Notes under the pieces: generated by a model
Seen by the model: the letters and a program-made list of their open reading frames with translations, nothing else
What the model was told of the DNA's origin: nothing
The model's database searches: none
Assembly (NCBI RefSeq): GCF_014518425.1
Contig: NZ_JACVCU010000003.1
Location: 744,001-808,000, forward strand
Direction of reading: 5' to 3'
Source: Terrabacter sp. MAHUQ-38
Lineage (GTDB): Bacteria; Actinomycetota; Actinomycetes; Actinomycetales; Dermatophilaceae
Length of the DNA stretch: 64,000 nucleotides
Shown: piece by piece, positions 10,634 through 18,870 of the stretch
Layout: each line of letters starts with the position of its first letter
Position numbering within the stretch: the first letter of the stretch is position 1
Program-made: the position numbers and the translations under genes

Positions 10634-11863
10634 TCAGCCGGCCGGTGCCACGAGGCTGGCGCCGAAGTTGTTTCCCGGCGTCGGGGGCACGATCGTCCCC
10701 GGTCCGGTGAGGGTGCCCGTGACGTACCAGCCGGACAGGCACCGATCGCCTCCGCTGCACGGGACGACGCCGCTGCGAAGGCTTGCCGCCTCCTGGGAGC
10801 CACCGACCTTGAATCCGGTCAGGTAGAACTTCGCCCAGCCGATGACGTGGTAGTACGAGTTCGCGCCACCGCCGGTAGCGCCGGTGCAGTCGGGATAGCC
10901 GGAGATGCCTCCCGTCGGCGTGGACGCGGCCTTGACGAGACAGTCGAAGATGGGCAGCTCGACGACGGTTCCTCGCAGCGCCGCGATGGCGTCGTAGCAC
11001 CCGCTGGGGGGCGAGCTACCGGTGTTGATCGACGCCCAGTCGTTGATGCTGACGGCAGCAGCGCAGTTACCCGCGCTGTCGTCCACATACCCGAATCCGC
11101 CCGCGGTGTCCTTGCCGTTGATGGCGCAGGGCACGGTGGTCGTGCTCTTGAGGTAGATCGTGATCTCCGCCGAGGCCGCAGGCCACGGGGTCTGCCCCGA
11201 CGTCGTCCCATAGCCCGGAGCTGGGCCGGCAGGGCCGGTCTGGTAGACGGTGCCGTTGCTCGTGTTGTTCTTCCACTCGCACTCGGAGACGACGATCGGC
11301 ACCTTGGCGGTGTACTGACCAGGCGACCCCCAAGCGGACCGCGCGCACGCGTAGACCGTGCTTCCGGCGTTTGCGGCGTTGCCCGTCAACGCTTTGGCGA
11401 AGGGGGTGAGCACCGTGCTACCCGCCGACGTCTCAGTCTTCGTCTTCACCTCGACGTACGGGATGCCGGACACCAGCCATCCAGGCGTCTGCGGGCACTT
11501 GGAGAGCTCCGCGGCGTTGCCCGCCTCGCACGTCGCCGTGATAGCCGCGACGCCGTTGGCGCAGACGCTCGAGATCTCCGACAGCTGGTCGTTGGCGTTG
11601 GCGTTGGCGAGTGGCTTGATCGCTGTCCGAGCGCCGGACGTGGAACACGCCGTCGCGTCTTGTTTGGCACACAGCTGGGCGAGAGCCATGGCAGAGGCGT
11701 CCGCACCGTTCTGGAGCTGGCGGCGCTCCGACATGATCTGACCGACGTCGACGCTCAGGGCCAGCATGCCCATGACGGCGCCGGACGCCATGATGACGGT
11801 GACGATGACCGCGACCGCACCGCGCTCACGAACCTGCGCTGCATGACGCGCCCGCAACTTCAT
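10634..11863 (-). CDS. tadG: TadG-like pilus-associated protein
   Basis: 409 residues: short basic start, one N-terminal helix (RGAVAVIVTVIMASGAVMGM), then LSVDVGQIMSERRQLQNGAD, the classic Tad_N/TadG junction with the D-A-x-A-L-A stretch. The extracytoplasmic remainder has many cysteines, likely disulfide-bonded in secreted form. No full VWA domain is recognisable, unlike longer TadG proteins; the VWA module here sits on TadB instead. ATG 11863 overlaps the tadE stop (ATGA); ATG 11872 is possible. Confidence 0.8.
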   Translation of the reverse strand: MKLRARHAAQVRERGAVAVIVTVIMASGAVMGMLALSVDVGQIMSERRQLQNGADASAMALAQLCAKQDATACSTSGARTAIKPLANANANDQLSEISSVCANGVAAITATCEAGNAAELSKCPQTPGWLVSGIPYVEVKTKTETSAGSTVLTPFAKALTGNAANAGSTVYACARSAWGSPGQYTAKVPIVVSECEWKNNTSNGTVYQTGPAGPAPGYGTTSGQTPWPAASAEITIYLKSTTTVPCAINGKDTAGGFGYVDDSAGNCAAAVSINDWASINTGSSPPSGCYDAIAALRGTVVELPIFDCLVKAASTPTGGISGYPDCTGATGGGANSYYHVIGWAKFYLTGFKVGGSQEAASLRSGVVPCSGGDRCLSGWYVTGTLTGPGTIVPPTPGNNFGASLVAPAG

Positions 11864-12264
11864 CCCCCACATCGCATGACTCCGTTCGCTGTCACGGGGC
11901 CGTTGAGGCCCCAGTTGCCGCCGATCATCTGAATAGCCGGCTTCATGACGATCCAGTTGAACGTTGCCGTGACTTGGACCGTGGCGTTCGACGACGTGGC
12001 GGGGCAGGTGACCATGACAGACGCGGCCACCCCCGGCACACCGGCCGCCCCCGCGAGAGCACGTTGCGTGATCGCGGTCATGTCGGAGGCGGCCGGATTC
12101 GGAAGGACCACGGCCGCCCGCGCGCCCTCGCGGGCGGCGTTCGTCACCTGGATCTGAGTGAAGAAGTACCGGCCGAAGTCGACGATGCCGGCGATGACGA
12201 GAAACAGCACAGGGAGGACGATCGCGAACTCCACGGCCGACGCGCCGCGTTCAGTTCTGGCCAT
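11860..12264 (-). CDS. tadE: TadE-like pseudopilin
   Basis: 134 residues starting RGASAVEFAIVLPVLFLVIAG, the TadE/pseudopilin opening with the conserved Glu five residues past the Gly, followed by FGRYFFTQIQVTNAAREGAR, the usual TadE signature. It is probably processed by a prepilin peptidase, which is not in this window. It lies between the pilin genes and tadG. Confidence 0.9.
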   Translation of the reverse strand: MARTERGASAVEFAIVLPVLFLVIAGIVDFGRYFFTQIQVTNAAREGARAAVVLPNPAASDMTAITQRALAGAAGVPGVAASVMVTCPATSSNATVQVTATFNWIVMKPAIQMIGGNWGLNGPVTANGVMRCGG

Positions 12265-12333
12265 GCCAGATCGCCCTCCCCAAAGTTGGTCCTGCAGTCC
12301 ACTGCCCCCCTGGCGTGGACGTCGAGCTACGTG

Positions 12334-12504
12334 TCAGACCTGCGTCGCAACGTTGTTGAACGTCGTCGACAGGTTGTTGCCGAGCAGTGTCACAGCAGCG
12401 ATGATCACGACGGCGATCAGCGCGACCATGAGGCCGTACTCAACGGCGGTGGCGCCGCGCTCGGACGTGAGACGGCTTTGGATCTTTGCAGCGAGCTTGG
12501 TCAT
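12334..12504 (-). CDS. flp: Flp family type IVb pilin 1
   Basis: 56 residues. Basic leader MTKLAAKIQSRLTSERG, then ATAVEYGLMVALIAVVIIAA, the Flp motif with the processing Gly, Glu+5 and Tyr+6. It is nearly identical to the pilin at 12636..12818 from this motif to the end VATQV. A purine-rich site (GGGAGAAAA) precedes the ATG. It is the first gene after the hairpin at 12587..12629. Confidence 0.93.
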   Translation of the reverse strand: MTKLAAKIQSRLTSERGATAVEYGLMVALIAVVIIAAVTLLGNNLSTTFNNVATQV

Positions 12505-12586
12505 TTCGGTTTTCTCCCTGACTGGTGGCCCTGCGGGCCGAAGTACCTGGCTTGCGCTGAGTCCGTGACCCCGCGCTCACGAACCA

Positions 12587-12629
12587 GATACGGGCGCGAG
12601 GCCGATCCCCCCGGCCTCGCGCCCGTATC
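12587..12629 (-). terminator. Perfect 17-bp hairpin between the two pilin genes
   Basis: Arms 12587..12603 and 12613..12629 (GATACGGGCGCGAGGCC and its exact complement) enclose a nine-base loop. It lies seven bases past the stop of the upstream pilin and before flp1. No T-run follows, so it may be a partial terminator or an mRNA-end stabiliser that makes the first pilin more abundant than the assembly proteins. Confidence 0.75.
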
Positions 12630-12635
12630 GGATGG

Positions 12636-12818
12636 TCAGACCTGAGTGGCGACGTTGTTGAACGTCGTGGACAGCTTGTTGCCGAGCAGCGTGACCGCGG
12701 CGATGATGACGACGGCGATCAGCGCGACCATGAGGCCGTACTCGACGGCGGTCGCACCGCGCTCGCGGTCGAGCATCGTCTGGACCTTGGTCTGGATCTT
12801 GGCAGCAATCTTGGTCAT
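12636..12818 (-). CDS. flp: Flp family type IVb pilin 2, first gene of the tad locus
   Basis: 60 residues: leader MTKIAAKIQTKVQTMLDRERG then the Flp core (ATAVEYGLMVALIAVVIIAA) and STTFNNVATQV. GGAGG lies 11 bases before ATG 12818. A longer frame to 13082 is open but lacks pilin features. As the promoter-proximal gene before a strong hairpin it is likely the major pilin. Confidence 0.93.
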   Translation of the reverse strand: MTKIAAKIQTKVQTMLDRERGATAVEYGLMVALIAVVIIAAVTLLGNKLSTTFNNVATQV

Positions 12819-13037
12819 GATGAAGGGTTCCTCCCAGTGATGCAGGGCCACCCGATGTGCCCCCCGCTGATGGAAGATTAAGTGGGTCTTGACGGCGTGT
12901 CTCGAAAATGCTTGAAAGATGACGACACGGGGCCCAAACTTCACCTTTGGGACGCAACGGGGTGACACCGTGGAGCGGTCGGGGACGGCCCCCGGCGCGC
13001 GCAGCAGCGCGCTACGGCACCAGATCACGGAGGACCG
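12819..13037. promoter_or_regulatory. Divergent promoter region, tad locus versus membrane protein
   Basis: 219 bases between the leftward pilin gene and a rightward gene, clearly more AT-rich than the genes. Toward the pilin the most likely -10 is TTAATC near 12880. Toward the right gene TTGAAA (12912..12917) and AAACTT, 18 bases apart, could be -35/-10. Both are read by eye and tentative. Confidence 0.35.
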
Positions 13038-14411
13038 TTGCCAGGCATTCCCCGCGCACGAGCTCGGCGAGCACCGGCCCACCTGCTCATCCTTCTGACG
13101 CTCGGCCTGCTGACGATCCTGTCGGCGGCGCTGACGATCGTCGGGTCCGATGCGTTGTGGCTTGCCGCCCTCGGTGATGAGATCCGCCGCGACGGCGCGA
13201 TTCCGGCCGGAATCCCTTTTGCGTCAGCACTTTCCGCAGACTGGGTGAACACGACGGTGCTCGGTCAGCTTGTCTTCTCGCTCGTCCACGAGGCGGGGAG
13301 CCTGGGAGTCGTCTTGGCACAGGTCGTGGTCGTGGCACTGGTGCTCTCCACCCTCGCGTGGGACGCGACGTCACGCAGATCGAGGGCGGTGGCGACTTCG
13401 GCCGTGCTCGTCGCCGTCGCCATCGGCGCCGCTGCGCCGCTGCTCATCGCACGCGCGCAGCTGCTGTCGCTCCTGCCGTATGCCGTCCTGCTCGTCCTCG
13501 TCCGACGCCAGCACGACCACCCGTCCACCGCGATCTGGTGGGCGGTCCCGCTCGTCGCCCTGTGGGGCAACCTGCACGGCGCCGTCCTGGCCGGTGTCGC
13601 GGTGCTCGGCTGTTACCTCGCCTTCTCCCGCCTGCGGCAGTCCCCATTGACAGCCGTCGGTGTCGGCATCGCTGCCCTGGCGGCAACCTGCCTCAACCCG
13701 GGTCTGCTCGGCGCACCCCGCTACTACCTGGGAGTGTTCGGCGGCGAGGCGACGAGCGACGACGCGGGGATGTGGAGCCGGCTGAGCCTCTCCAACCCTT
13801 TCGACGTGCTGCTGCTGCTCGCCGCTGTCGTGCTGGCGTCCGTGGGCTTCCGACGCCGCAGACCTGTCTGGGAGTACGCCGCCGCGCTGGGGCTCGCTGT
13901 GGCCGCACTGCTCGCCGCGCGGCACGGCATCTGGCTGCTCCTTTTCCTCGCGGTCCCGGCGGCGACGACGTGGAAGCGTCCCGACCACGAGGAGGGCGTC
14001 ACGACTAGACCGCCGAAGGCGGTGCCTGCCGTGACTGGCATCGCCTGCCTCACCGTGGCCACCGTCGTGCTCGGGCTTCGCGCGCCGACTTTCCGCGCCG
14101 CGGACGCAGAGGCGGCCCGGATCGTCGAAGCGACCCGGGGTCAGGTCGTTCTCGTCGCCGAACCGCTGGCCGAGTCCCTTGCCGCAGCCGGTGCCAAGGT
14201 CTGGGTCAGCAACCCGCTCGACGCCTTCACGCGCGCCGACCAAGCGGCATACCTTGCGTTCATGAAGGGCGACGCCGACGGCGGGCGCTCAGCGCTCGAG
14301 CACGCCGACGTCGTCGTGGCGTTTCCCAGCTCGACCCAGGCGCGGGCGGCGCAGCAAGCGGGCATGTCTCGCATGACAGCTCTTGGGAAGTACGTCCTGC
14401 TCAGGCGCTAG
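13038..14411 (+). CDS. Multi-spanning GT-C-like membrane protein, paralogue of the 2.9-4.3 kb gene
   Basis: 457 residues with about ten hydrophobic segments and a soluble end (VLVAEPLAESLAAAGAKVWV ... LGKYVLLRR). The WLAALGDEIRRDGAIPAG and DWVNTTVLGQLVFSLVHEAG stretches align with the equivalent W/W-L-E region of the protein at 2863..4317, and both end -LLRR. Start TTG 13038 follows GGAGG by four bases. It probably acts in surface glycan assembly with its neighbours; the reaction is unknown. Confidence 0.65.
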   Translation: MPGIPRARARRAPAHLLILLTLGLLTILSAALTIVGSDALWLAALGDEIRRDGAIPAGIPFASALSADWVNTTVLGQLVFSLVHEAGSLGVVLAQVVVVALVLSTLAWDATSRRSRAVATSAVLVAVAIGAAAPLLIARAQLLSLLPYAVLLVLVRRQHDHPSTAIWWAVPLVALWGNLHGAVLAGVAVLGCYLAFSRLRQSPLTAVGVGIAALAATCLNPGLLGAPRYYLGVFGGEATSDDAGMWSRLSLSNPFDVLLLLAAVVLASVGFRRRRPVWEYAAALGLAVAALLAARHGIWLLLFLAVPAATTWKRPDHEEGVTTRPPKAVPAVTGIACLTVATVVLGLRAPTFRAADAEAARIVEATRGQVVLVAEPLAESLAAAGAKVWVSNPLDAFTRADQAAYLAFMKGDADGGRSALEHADVVVAFPSSTQARAAQQAGMSRMTALGKYVLLRR

Positions 14412-14487
14412 ACCGGAAGCGTGCGTGCGGAGGCGAGCGCTCTCACCCCGACACACCGCGGACTCGATGGGTCGCTCGTAACGACGC

Positions 14488-14509
14488 CCGACCAAGCGAA
14501 CGTGGTCGG
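14488..14509. terminator. Short hairpin between convergent genes
   Basis: CCGACCA (14488..14494) and its complement TGGTCGG (14503..14509) with an eight-base loop sit in the 116-bp gap between two convergent genes. There is no T-tract. Weak evidence. Confidence 0.3.
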
Positions 14510-14527
14510 CCGGGTCCGGGGCTCGGC

Positions 14528-15841
14528 CTAGGGGCCCGGCCGCGCCTCCTCGGTGAAGACAACCAAGATGTTCCCGGCGTACCAGAACTGTGCAATGACC
14601 AGTGCGACAACCGCCACTGCGAGGAGCCCCACCGTGCCACGGGTCGCCTTGACTGGTGTCCCGAGAAGGATGACGACCAGCGTGGGCACGAGCAACAGGT
14701 AGCGGAACACGGCGGGCAGGAGTGGCGTGAACCAGAAGAGGTAGACCAGGTAGGCCAGGGACCAAGCCCGCAACTCTGGGCCCCAGATCCGGCCGCGACG
14801 CGTCACCAGGTTCAAGCCGAACAAGACGACGAACGCGATGAGCATGAGGAGCCCCGGTGCACCGAACACGTCATACACATCGCGAAACCAGCCTTGGAAG
14901 AGCTCTCGTTGGTCAACGGTTCGGCCGGTACCCGCTTTAAGGCCGATGAACAACGACGCTGTGAGCATCCAGAGCGCGGCGCCCGCGACGCTGGCGACGC
15001 CCATGGCACAGAGGACGGCTGCGCTGCGTCGGTCTTGCCGCCAGAACGGGCCCTCCGCGCGCCAACGCGCGACCGCGTGGGCCAGGACGACGAACGCCAG
15101 TGGCAGAGTCACGAGCCGCGTGTACGCGAGCAGGACCACCATGCTCGTCGCCCACCCGTATCGCCTGTCGGCCAACAGATTCAGAGCTGCGAACAGCACG
15201 GCCAGCGCCAATGACTCGCTGTAGGCGATCTGGAGCAACGGTGCGCTGATGAAGAAGCAGGAGAGCGTCACCGTGACGAGGGCCAGAAACGGTCCGCCGT
15301 ACCGCCGGACAAGCCGGTACATCAGCATCATCGCGACCGCGCCAGCCACCACGCTGACCAGTGATGCAGCCCAGTTGAACGGCAAGCGGGTCACCGTCAT
15401 GACGCCGCGAACCAGCAACGGATAGACGGGCGGGAAGGCCCACGCCCACAGGGCCTCACCTTCCTCTGCGCTTCCAGAGGCCGGCACTTCGTAGCCGCGC
15501 GTGGCGATGCGCCAGTACCACTGACCGTCCCAGTTGGCCACGACTCCGCCATAGCCAGGAGCCGCTGGGGTCGGATCAAACACGTGGTAGTCGGAACGGG
15601 TCGATGTGAGGGCGACCTGTCGCCGCGAGGCAACTGTGATGATGAGCGCGTCGACCAGGCGAGAAACCGCATAGACCAGGAGAGGGACGAGATACCAATG
15701 CCGCGAGTCGCCCAGTCGACGGCGGCCCGTCTCGTCGTTCGTCACGGCACCGGAAGTACGGCTCGCCTCTACCGACATCTGCTCCCCGTTCATGTCGCAA
15801 TCGCCCGCCACGATGCCATCGAACGCCGCGCCGCGCCCCAC
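14528..15841 (-). CDS. PIG-V-like mannosyltransferase family membrane protein
   Basis: 437 residues, about eleven membrane helices. The loop after helix 1 carries NWDGQWYWRIATRGY, the W-D-x-x-W-Y-x-x-I-A-x-x-G-Y signature of bacterial PIG-V (GPI mannosyltransferase 2)-like proteins, with the acidic residue expected to be catalytic. AYSESLALAVLFAAL is a second family mark. The protein at 18871..20121 is a paralogue. Several starts are possible (15841, MNGEQM, MSVEAS); the hydrophobic core begins about 45 residues in. Likely a polyprenyl-phosphate-sugar transferase of surface glycan synthesis. Confidence 0.75.
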   Translation of the reverse strand: MGRGAAFDGIVAGDCDMNGEQMSVEASRTSGAVTNDETGRRRLGDSRHWYLVPLLVYAVSRLVDALIITVASRRQVALTSTRSDYHVFDPTPAAPGYGGVVANWDGQWYWRIATRGYEVPASGSAEEGEALWAWAFPPVYPLLVRGVMTVTRLPFNWAASLVSVVAGAVAMMLMYRLVRRYGGPFLALVTVTLSCFFISAPLLQIAYSESLALAVLFAALNLLADRRYGWATSMVVLLAYTRLVTLPLAFVVLAHAVARWRAEGPFWRQDRRSAAVLCAMGVASVAGAALWMLTASLFIGLKAGTGRTVDQRELFQGWFRDVYDVFGAPGLLMLIAFVVLFGLNLVTRRGRIWGPELRAWSLAYLVYLFWFTPLLPAVFRYLLLVPTLVVILLGTPVKATRGTVGLLAVAVVALVIAQFWYAGNILVVFTEEARPGP

Positions 15842-15954
15842 GTTCGCACAAATCGGACCCGCGGCCAGCGCACGATGATGAGGTCGCGACGCCGGTACAG
15901 TCGACCGGTCGGTCGGATCAGGAACATTCGAGCATCCGCGGGGAGGAGGTGAAG

Positions 15955-16965
15955 GTGTTGCGAACCTCGGTCATCGTGGTGGGGTTTGGGGCGGAACCCG
16001 GGCTCGAGACGTGCCTCTCAACATTGGCTGCGCAGGTCGGTGTCGGCGACGAATTGGTCGTGGTGGACAACGGGATCCACCACGTCGACGAGAGGCGAAG
16101 ACGGTGGCCCGCCACTGTGCGCCTCGTGCGGCCAGGCCAGAACGTCGGTTTCGCAGGCGGGGTGAACGCCGGAGCGACAGAAGCGACCGGCTCGGTCCTC
16201 GTCTTCGTCAACTCCGATCTGGTCGTCGGAACCTCAGCAGTGCGGCGCTTGGTCCAGGTCGTCGAAAAGGACCCCTCAGTCCTCGCCACGGGCAGCCTGC
16301 GGCTCTCCTCCGACCCGCTGACGATCAACTCGGCGGGCAACCCAGTGCACTTCACCGGCATCGCCTGGGCGGGCGGGTTCGGTCAGCCGGCCACGGCCCA
16401 CGACGCGGCGCGACCGGCCGCCTCCGCAAGTGGAGGCTTCATGGCCATCAGCCGGGCCAAGTGGGAGGCTCTCGACGGCTTCAATTCGGACTACTTCATG
16501 TACCACGAGGATGTGGAGCTGAGCCTGCGAGCCTGGATGACTGGAGGCCGGGTCGAGTACGTGCCAACCGCCGTGGCCATTCACGACTACGAGTTCAGTC
16601 GCAACGTCCTGAAGATGTACCACCTCGAGCGGAACCGGCTCATCACCGTCACGACCGTGTACCCTCCCGACGTCCTCCGCAGAGTTGCCCCAGCTCTCTT
16701 CGCGGCGGAGCTGGGACTGCTGGTGCTCTCTGTGATGCAGGGTTGGACCCGGCAGAAACTGCGTGCCTACGCGTGGCTCTGGCGGAACCGACATCGGCTT
16801 CGCGCGCGCCGTGCTGAAGTTCAGGCGTCATTCACGGCGCCCTCGGAAACGTTGACGGATCTTCTCTCCGCCCACATCGACCCGGCCGGCTTCGGAGCGG
16901 TGCGCGGCCTCGGCATGATCAACCGTTCCCTTGCGGCGTACTGGAGCCTCATGCGCCTGCGCTGA
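15955..16965 (+). CDS. GT2 family glycosyltransferase, rhamnosyltransferase-like
   Basis: 336 residues, GT-A fold: SVIVVGFGAEPGLETCLSTL, ELVVVDNG, GQNVGFAGGVNAG, DXD-type VFVNSDLVV, and the acceptor-side SGGFMAISRAKWEALDGF with YFMYHEDVELSLRAW. This is the WbbL/RfbF-like pattern of nucleotide-sugar-dependent transferases that extend surface polysaccharides in the cytosol. GTG 15955 lies five bases past AGGAGG; the GTG six bases earlier is too close. The C-terminal ~90 residues may attach to the membrane. Confidence 0.82.
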   Translation: MLRTSVIVVGFGAEPGLETCLSTLAAQVGVGDELVVVDNGIHHVDERRRRWPATVRLVRPGQNVGFAGGVNAGATEATGSVLVFVNSDLVVGTSAVRRLVQVVEKDPSVLATGSLRLSSDPLTINSAGNPVHFTGIAWAGGFGQPATAHDAARPAASASGGFMAISRAKWEALDGFNSDYFMYHEDVELSLRAWMTGGRVEYVPTAVAIHDYEFSRNVLKMYHLERNRLITVTTVYPPDVLRRVAPALFAAELGLLVLSVMQGWTRQKLRAYAWLWRNRHRLRARRAEVQASFTAPSETLTDLLSAHIDPAGFGAVRGLGMINRSLAAYWSLMRLR

Positions 16966-17070
16966 CGCCTCAGGTCAGATTTCGCGTTCGCCTGACAGTG
17001 CGTCGGTCCTGAGTCAGCATGTCTGAGCAAGGGGCAGAGCGCCCCGAACTGTCATTTTCGGGATGGGCAC

Positions 17071-17823
17071 GTGACTCCTCAGATCGGCGCCGTACGGGCG
17101 CCCGCTGGCCAGAAGGTGCTCATCGTCGTGCCGGCATACAACGAAGAGGCGGCGTTGCCAGGCGTCCTCCGCGAGATCCACTCGGCCCTTCCAGACTGTG
17201 ACGTGCTCGTCATCGACGACGGGTCGACGGACCGGACCGCGAAGGTGGCGGCGACGCATGCGGTCGTCGCGCGACTTCCGTTCAACGTCGGTGTCGGCGG
17301 CGCCATGCGCACCGGATTTCGATACGCGATGGAACGCGGTTACGGCGTCGTCATCCAGATCGACGCGGATGGCCAGCATGATCCGTGGCAGGCAGCCGCC
17401 CTCATCGCCGGATTGGCCGAGGCGGATGTTGTCGTCGGGACACGGTTCTCCACTAGTGACGTGGCCTGGATCCCCGGCCACCGACGTGCTGCCATGACAG
17501 TCCTGGCCCGCACGGTCTCCGGAATCGTCCGAACCCGCGTCACCGACTCGACGTCTGGGTTCAGGGCTCACTCCAGCCGCGCCATCAGGCTCTTCGCACA
17601 GCACTACCCCACCGAGTATCTGGGCGACACGGTCGAGTCGCTGGTCATCGCCCATCGGGCGGGCCTGCGAATTGCGGAAGCGCCGGTGTCCATGCGTGAG
17701 CGCACGCTTGGGACCGCGAGCCAGGGCACGGCTTCCTCCGTCCGCTACGTGGCCAGGGTGCTTGCCTCGACCTACTTGGCCCGCATCCGATCTTGGCCCA
17801 TCTCTGGTGAGGCGGCCGCATGA
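17071..17823 (+). CDS. Polyprenol-phosphate glycosyltransferase (DPM1-like GT2)
   Basis: 250 residues: VLIVVPAYNEEAALPGVLRE, VLVIDDGSTDRT, GVGGAMRTGFRYA, DADGQHDPW (DXD) and SGFRAHSSRA match DPM1/GtrB-type enzymes that charge polyprenyl phosphate with a sugar. Such products are donors for the GT-C and PIG-V-like proteins nearby. It is followed, with ATGA overlap, by a DUF2304 protein, a common pairing. GTG start after GGGATGGG. Confidence 0.88.
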   Translation: MTPQIGAVRAPAGQKVLIVVPAYNEEAALPGVLREIHSALPDCDVLVIDDGSTDRTAKVAATHAVVARLPFNVGVGGAMRTGFRYAMERGYGVVIQIDADGQHDPWQAAALIAGLAEADVVVGTRFSTSDVAWIPGHRRAAMTVLARTVSGIVRTRVTDSTSGFRAHSSRAIRLFAQHYPTEYLGDTVESLVIAHRAGLRIAEAPVSMRERTLGTASQGTASSVRYVARVLASTYLARIRSWPISGEAAA

Positions 17824-18188
17824 CAGGCGGTTTCTGGCTTGCCGTCGCCGGCGCCATCGTGTTGGTCGGCGCCATCGTCGAGATGGTCCGGCGACGATAC
17901 ATCCGCGGCAAGTTCGCGCTCACTTGGCTCCTCGTTGCAAGCCTCACATCTGTGCTAGCGGTCGCGCCGGGGCTGCTGGATCTCCTGGCAGCTGCCACGG
18001 GCGTCGCCATCCCACTCAACCTGCTGTTCTTCGTGGGCTTCCTCGGCCTCGCACTCATCGTCATCCAGCTGACTGCGGAACACAGCCGACTGGAACGGAG
18101 GCTGTCAGTCCTCGCAGAGCAGCTGGCCCTCCTCACCGCCCAAGAAGAGGCGCGACGCGTGCAGCCGTCGAGTGAGCCCTACGCCTGA
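17820..18188 (+). CDS. DUF2304 membrane protein
   Basis: 122 residues with three hydrophobic segments, RRRYIRGKFALTWLL in the first loop, and a charged coiled-coil-like C-terminus (EHSRLERRLSVLAEQLALLT). This is the DUF2304 layout; these small proteins usually follow a DPM1-like transferase and may anchor or modulate it. Overlaps the upstream gene by four bases. Confidence 0.85.
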   Translation: MTGGFWLAVAGAIVLVGAIVEMVRRRYIRGKFALTWLLVASLTSVLAVAPGLLDLLAAATGVAIPLNLLFFVGFLGLALIVIQLTAEHSRLERRLSVLAEQLALLTAQEEARRVQPSSEPYA

Positions 18189-18251
18189 GTGCCGAGAGCT
18201 CTCGCCATCGCCTGCGGCGGCCGCAGTTGAACAGGCGAAGACTGCCGGGTG

Positions 18252-18695
18252 TCAGCGGCGGAACGAGAAACGGCTGTGCGCGAACCAGCTGCAGACCGCG
18301 CTCAACGTGAGAATGATGGCCTGCGCGCCGATGACGGGCATTCCCAGCGCTTCGACTCCGAACGAGAGGAGCGCGGCTGTCATCAGCATGTTTGACAGGT
18401 GCACCGTTTCAAAGCGCCACAGGTCCCTAAGCAGGTTCCCGGTGACCTCGAAGACCAGCCGTCGGTGGGAGACGAAACCCACGAGCACAGTCGTCACGTG
18501 CGTTGCGACCACAGTGCAGAGGTAGCCCCAGCGCTCACCCAAGGTGTACTGGAAGAACACGAAGGCGCCGAAGGTCAACGCCGCGTTGGCGGCTCCGGTC
18601 ACGACGAACCGAACCCTCGTGTCGCGCAGCGCCAAGGCGAGCCAGCCGAGATCAGCGTCTGCAGGACGAAGGGACACCGCGCGCGTCACCGGCAT
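18252..18695 (-). CDS. GtrA family membrane protein
   Basis: 147 residues and four hydrophobic helices: RFVVTGAANAALTFGAFVFF, VGFVSHRRLVFE, and C-terminal HSRFSFRR, all characteristic of GtrA. GtrA proteins are thought to help move polyprenyl-phosphate-linked sugars across the membrane, fitting the adjacent DPM1-like and PIG-V-like genes. ATG 18695 has AGGGAGG just upstream; the frame stays open to 18791 but the added residues are not GtrA-like. Confidence 0.85.
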   Translation of the reverse strand: MPVTRAVSLRPADADLGWLALALRDTRVRFVVTGAANAALTFGAFVFFQYTLGERWGYLCTVVATHVTTVLVGFVSHRRLVFEVTGNLLRDLWRFETVHLSNMLMTAALLSFGVEALGMPVIGAQAIILTLSAVCSWFAHSRFSFRR

Positions 18696-18870
18696 GCCTC
18701 CCTCGTCCTGTGCGTGACAGAAGCCTCGTGCAACTACCCCGACGAAAGGATGATGACCCAGCCACACCCTCGGGCGCTCGGAAATGGTCAAAACCGGTCA
18801 CGGTGGCGCGACGCGCCTTGACCCGCGCCACGTGCAACGATGCGTGCTCAGTCACCCCGCGATCGGAGCC

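Noticed and set aside
10593-11000. N-terminal extension of cpaB to 11000
   Set aside because: It overlaps tadG in another frame, is Arg-rich without domains, and ATG 10592 has a ribosome site and membrane anchor.
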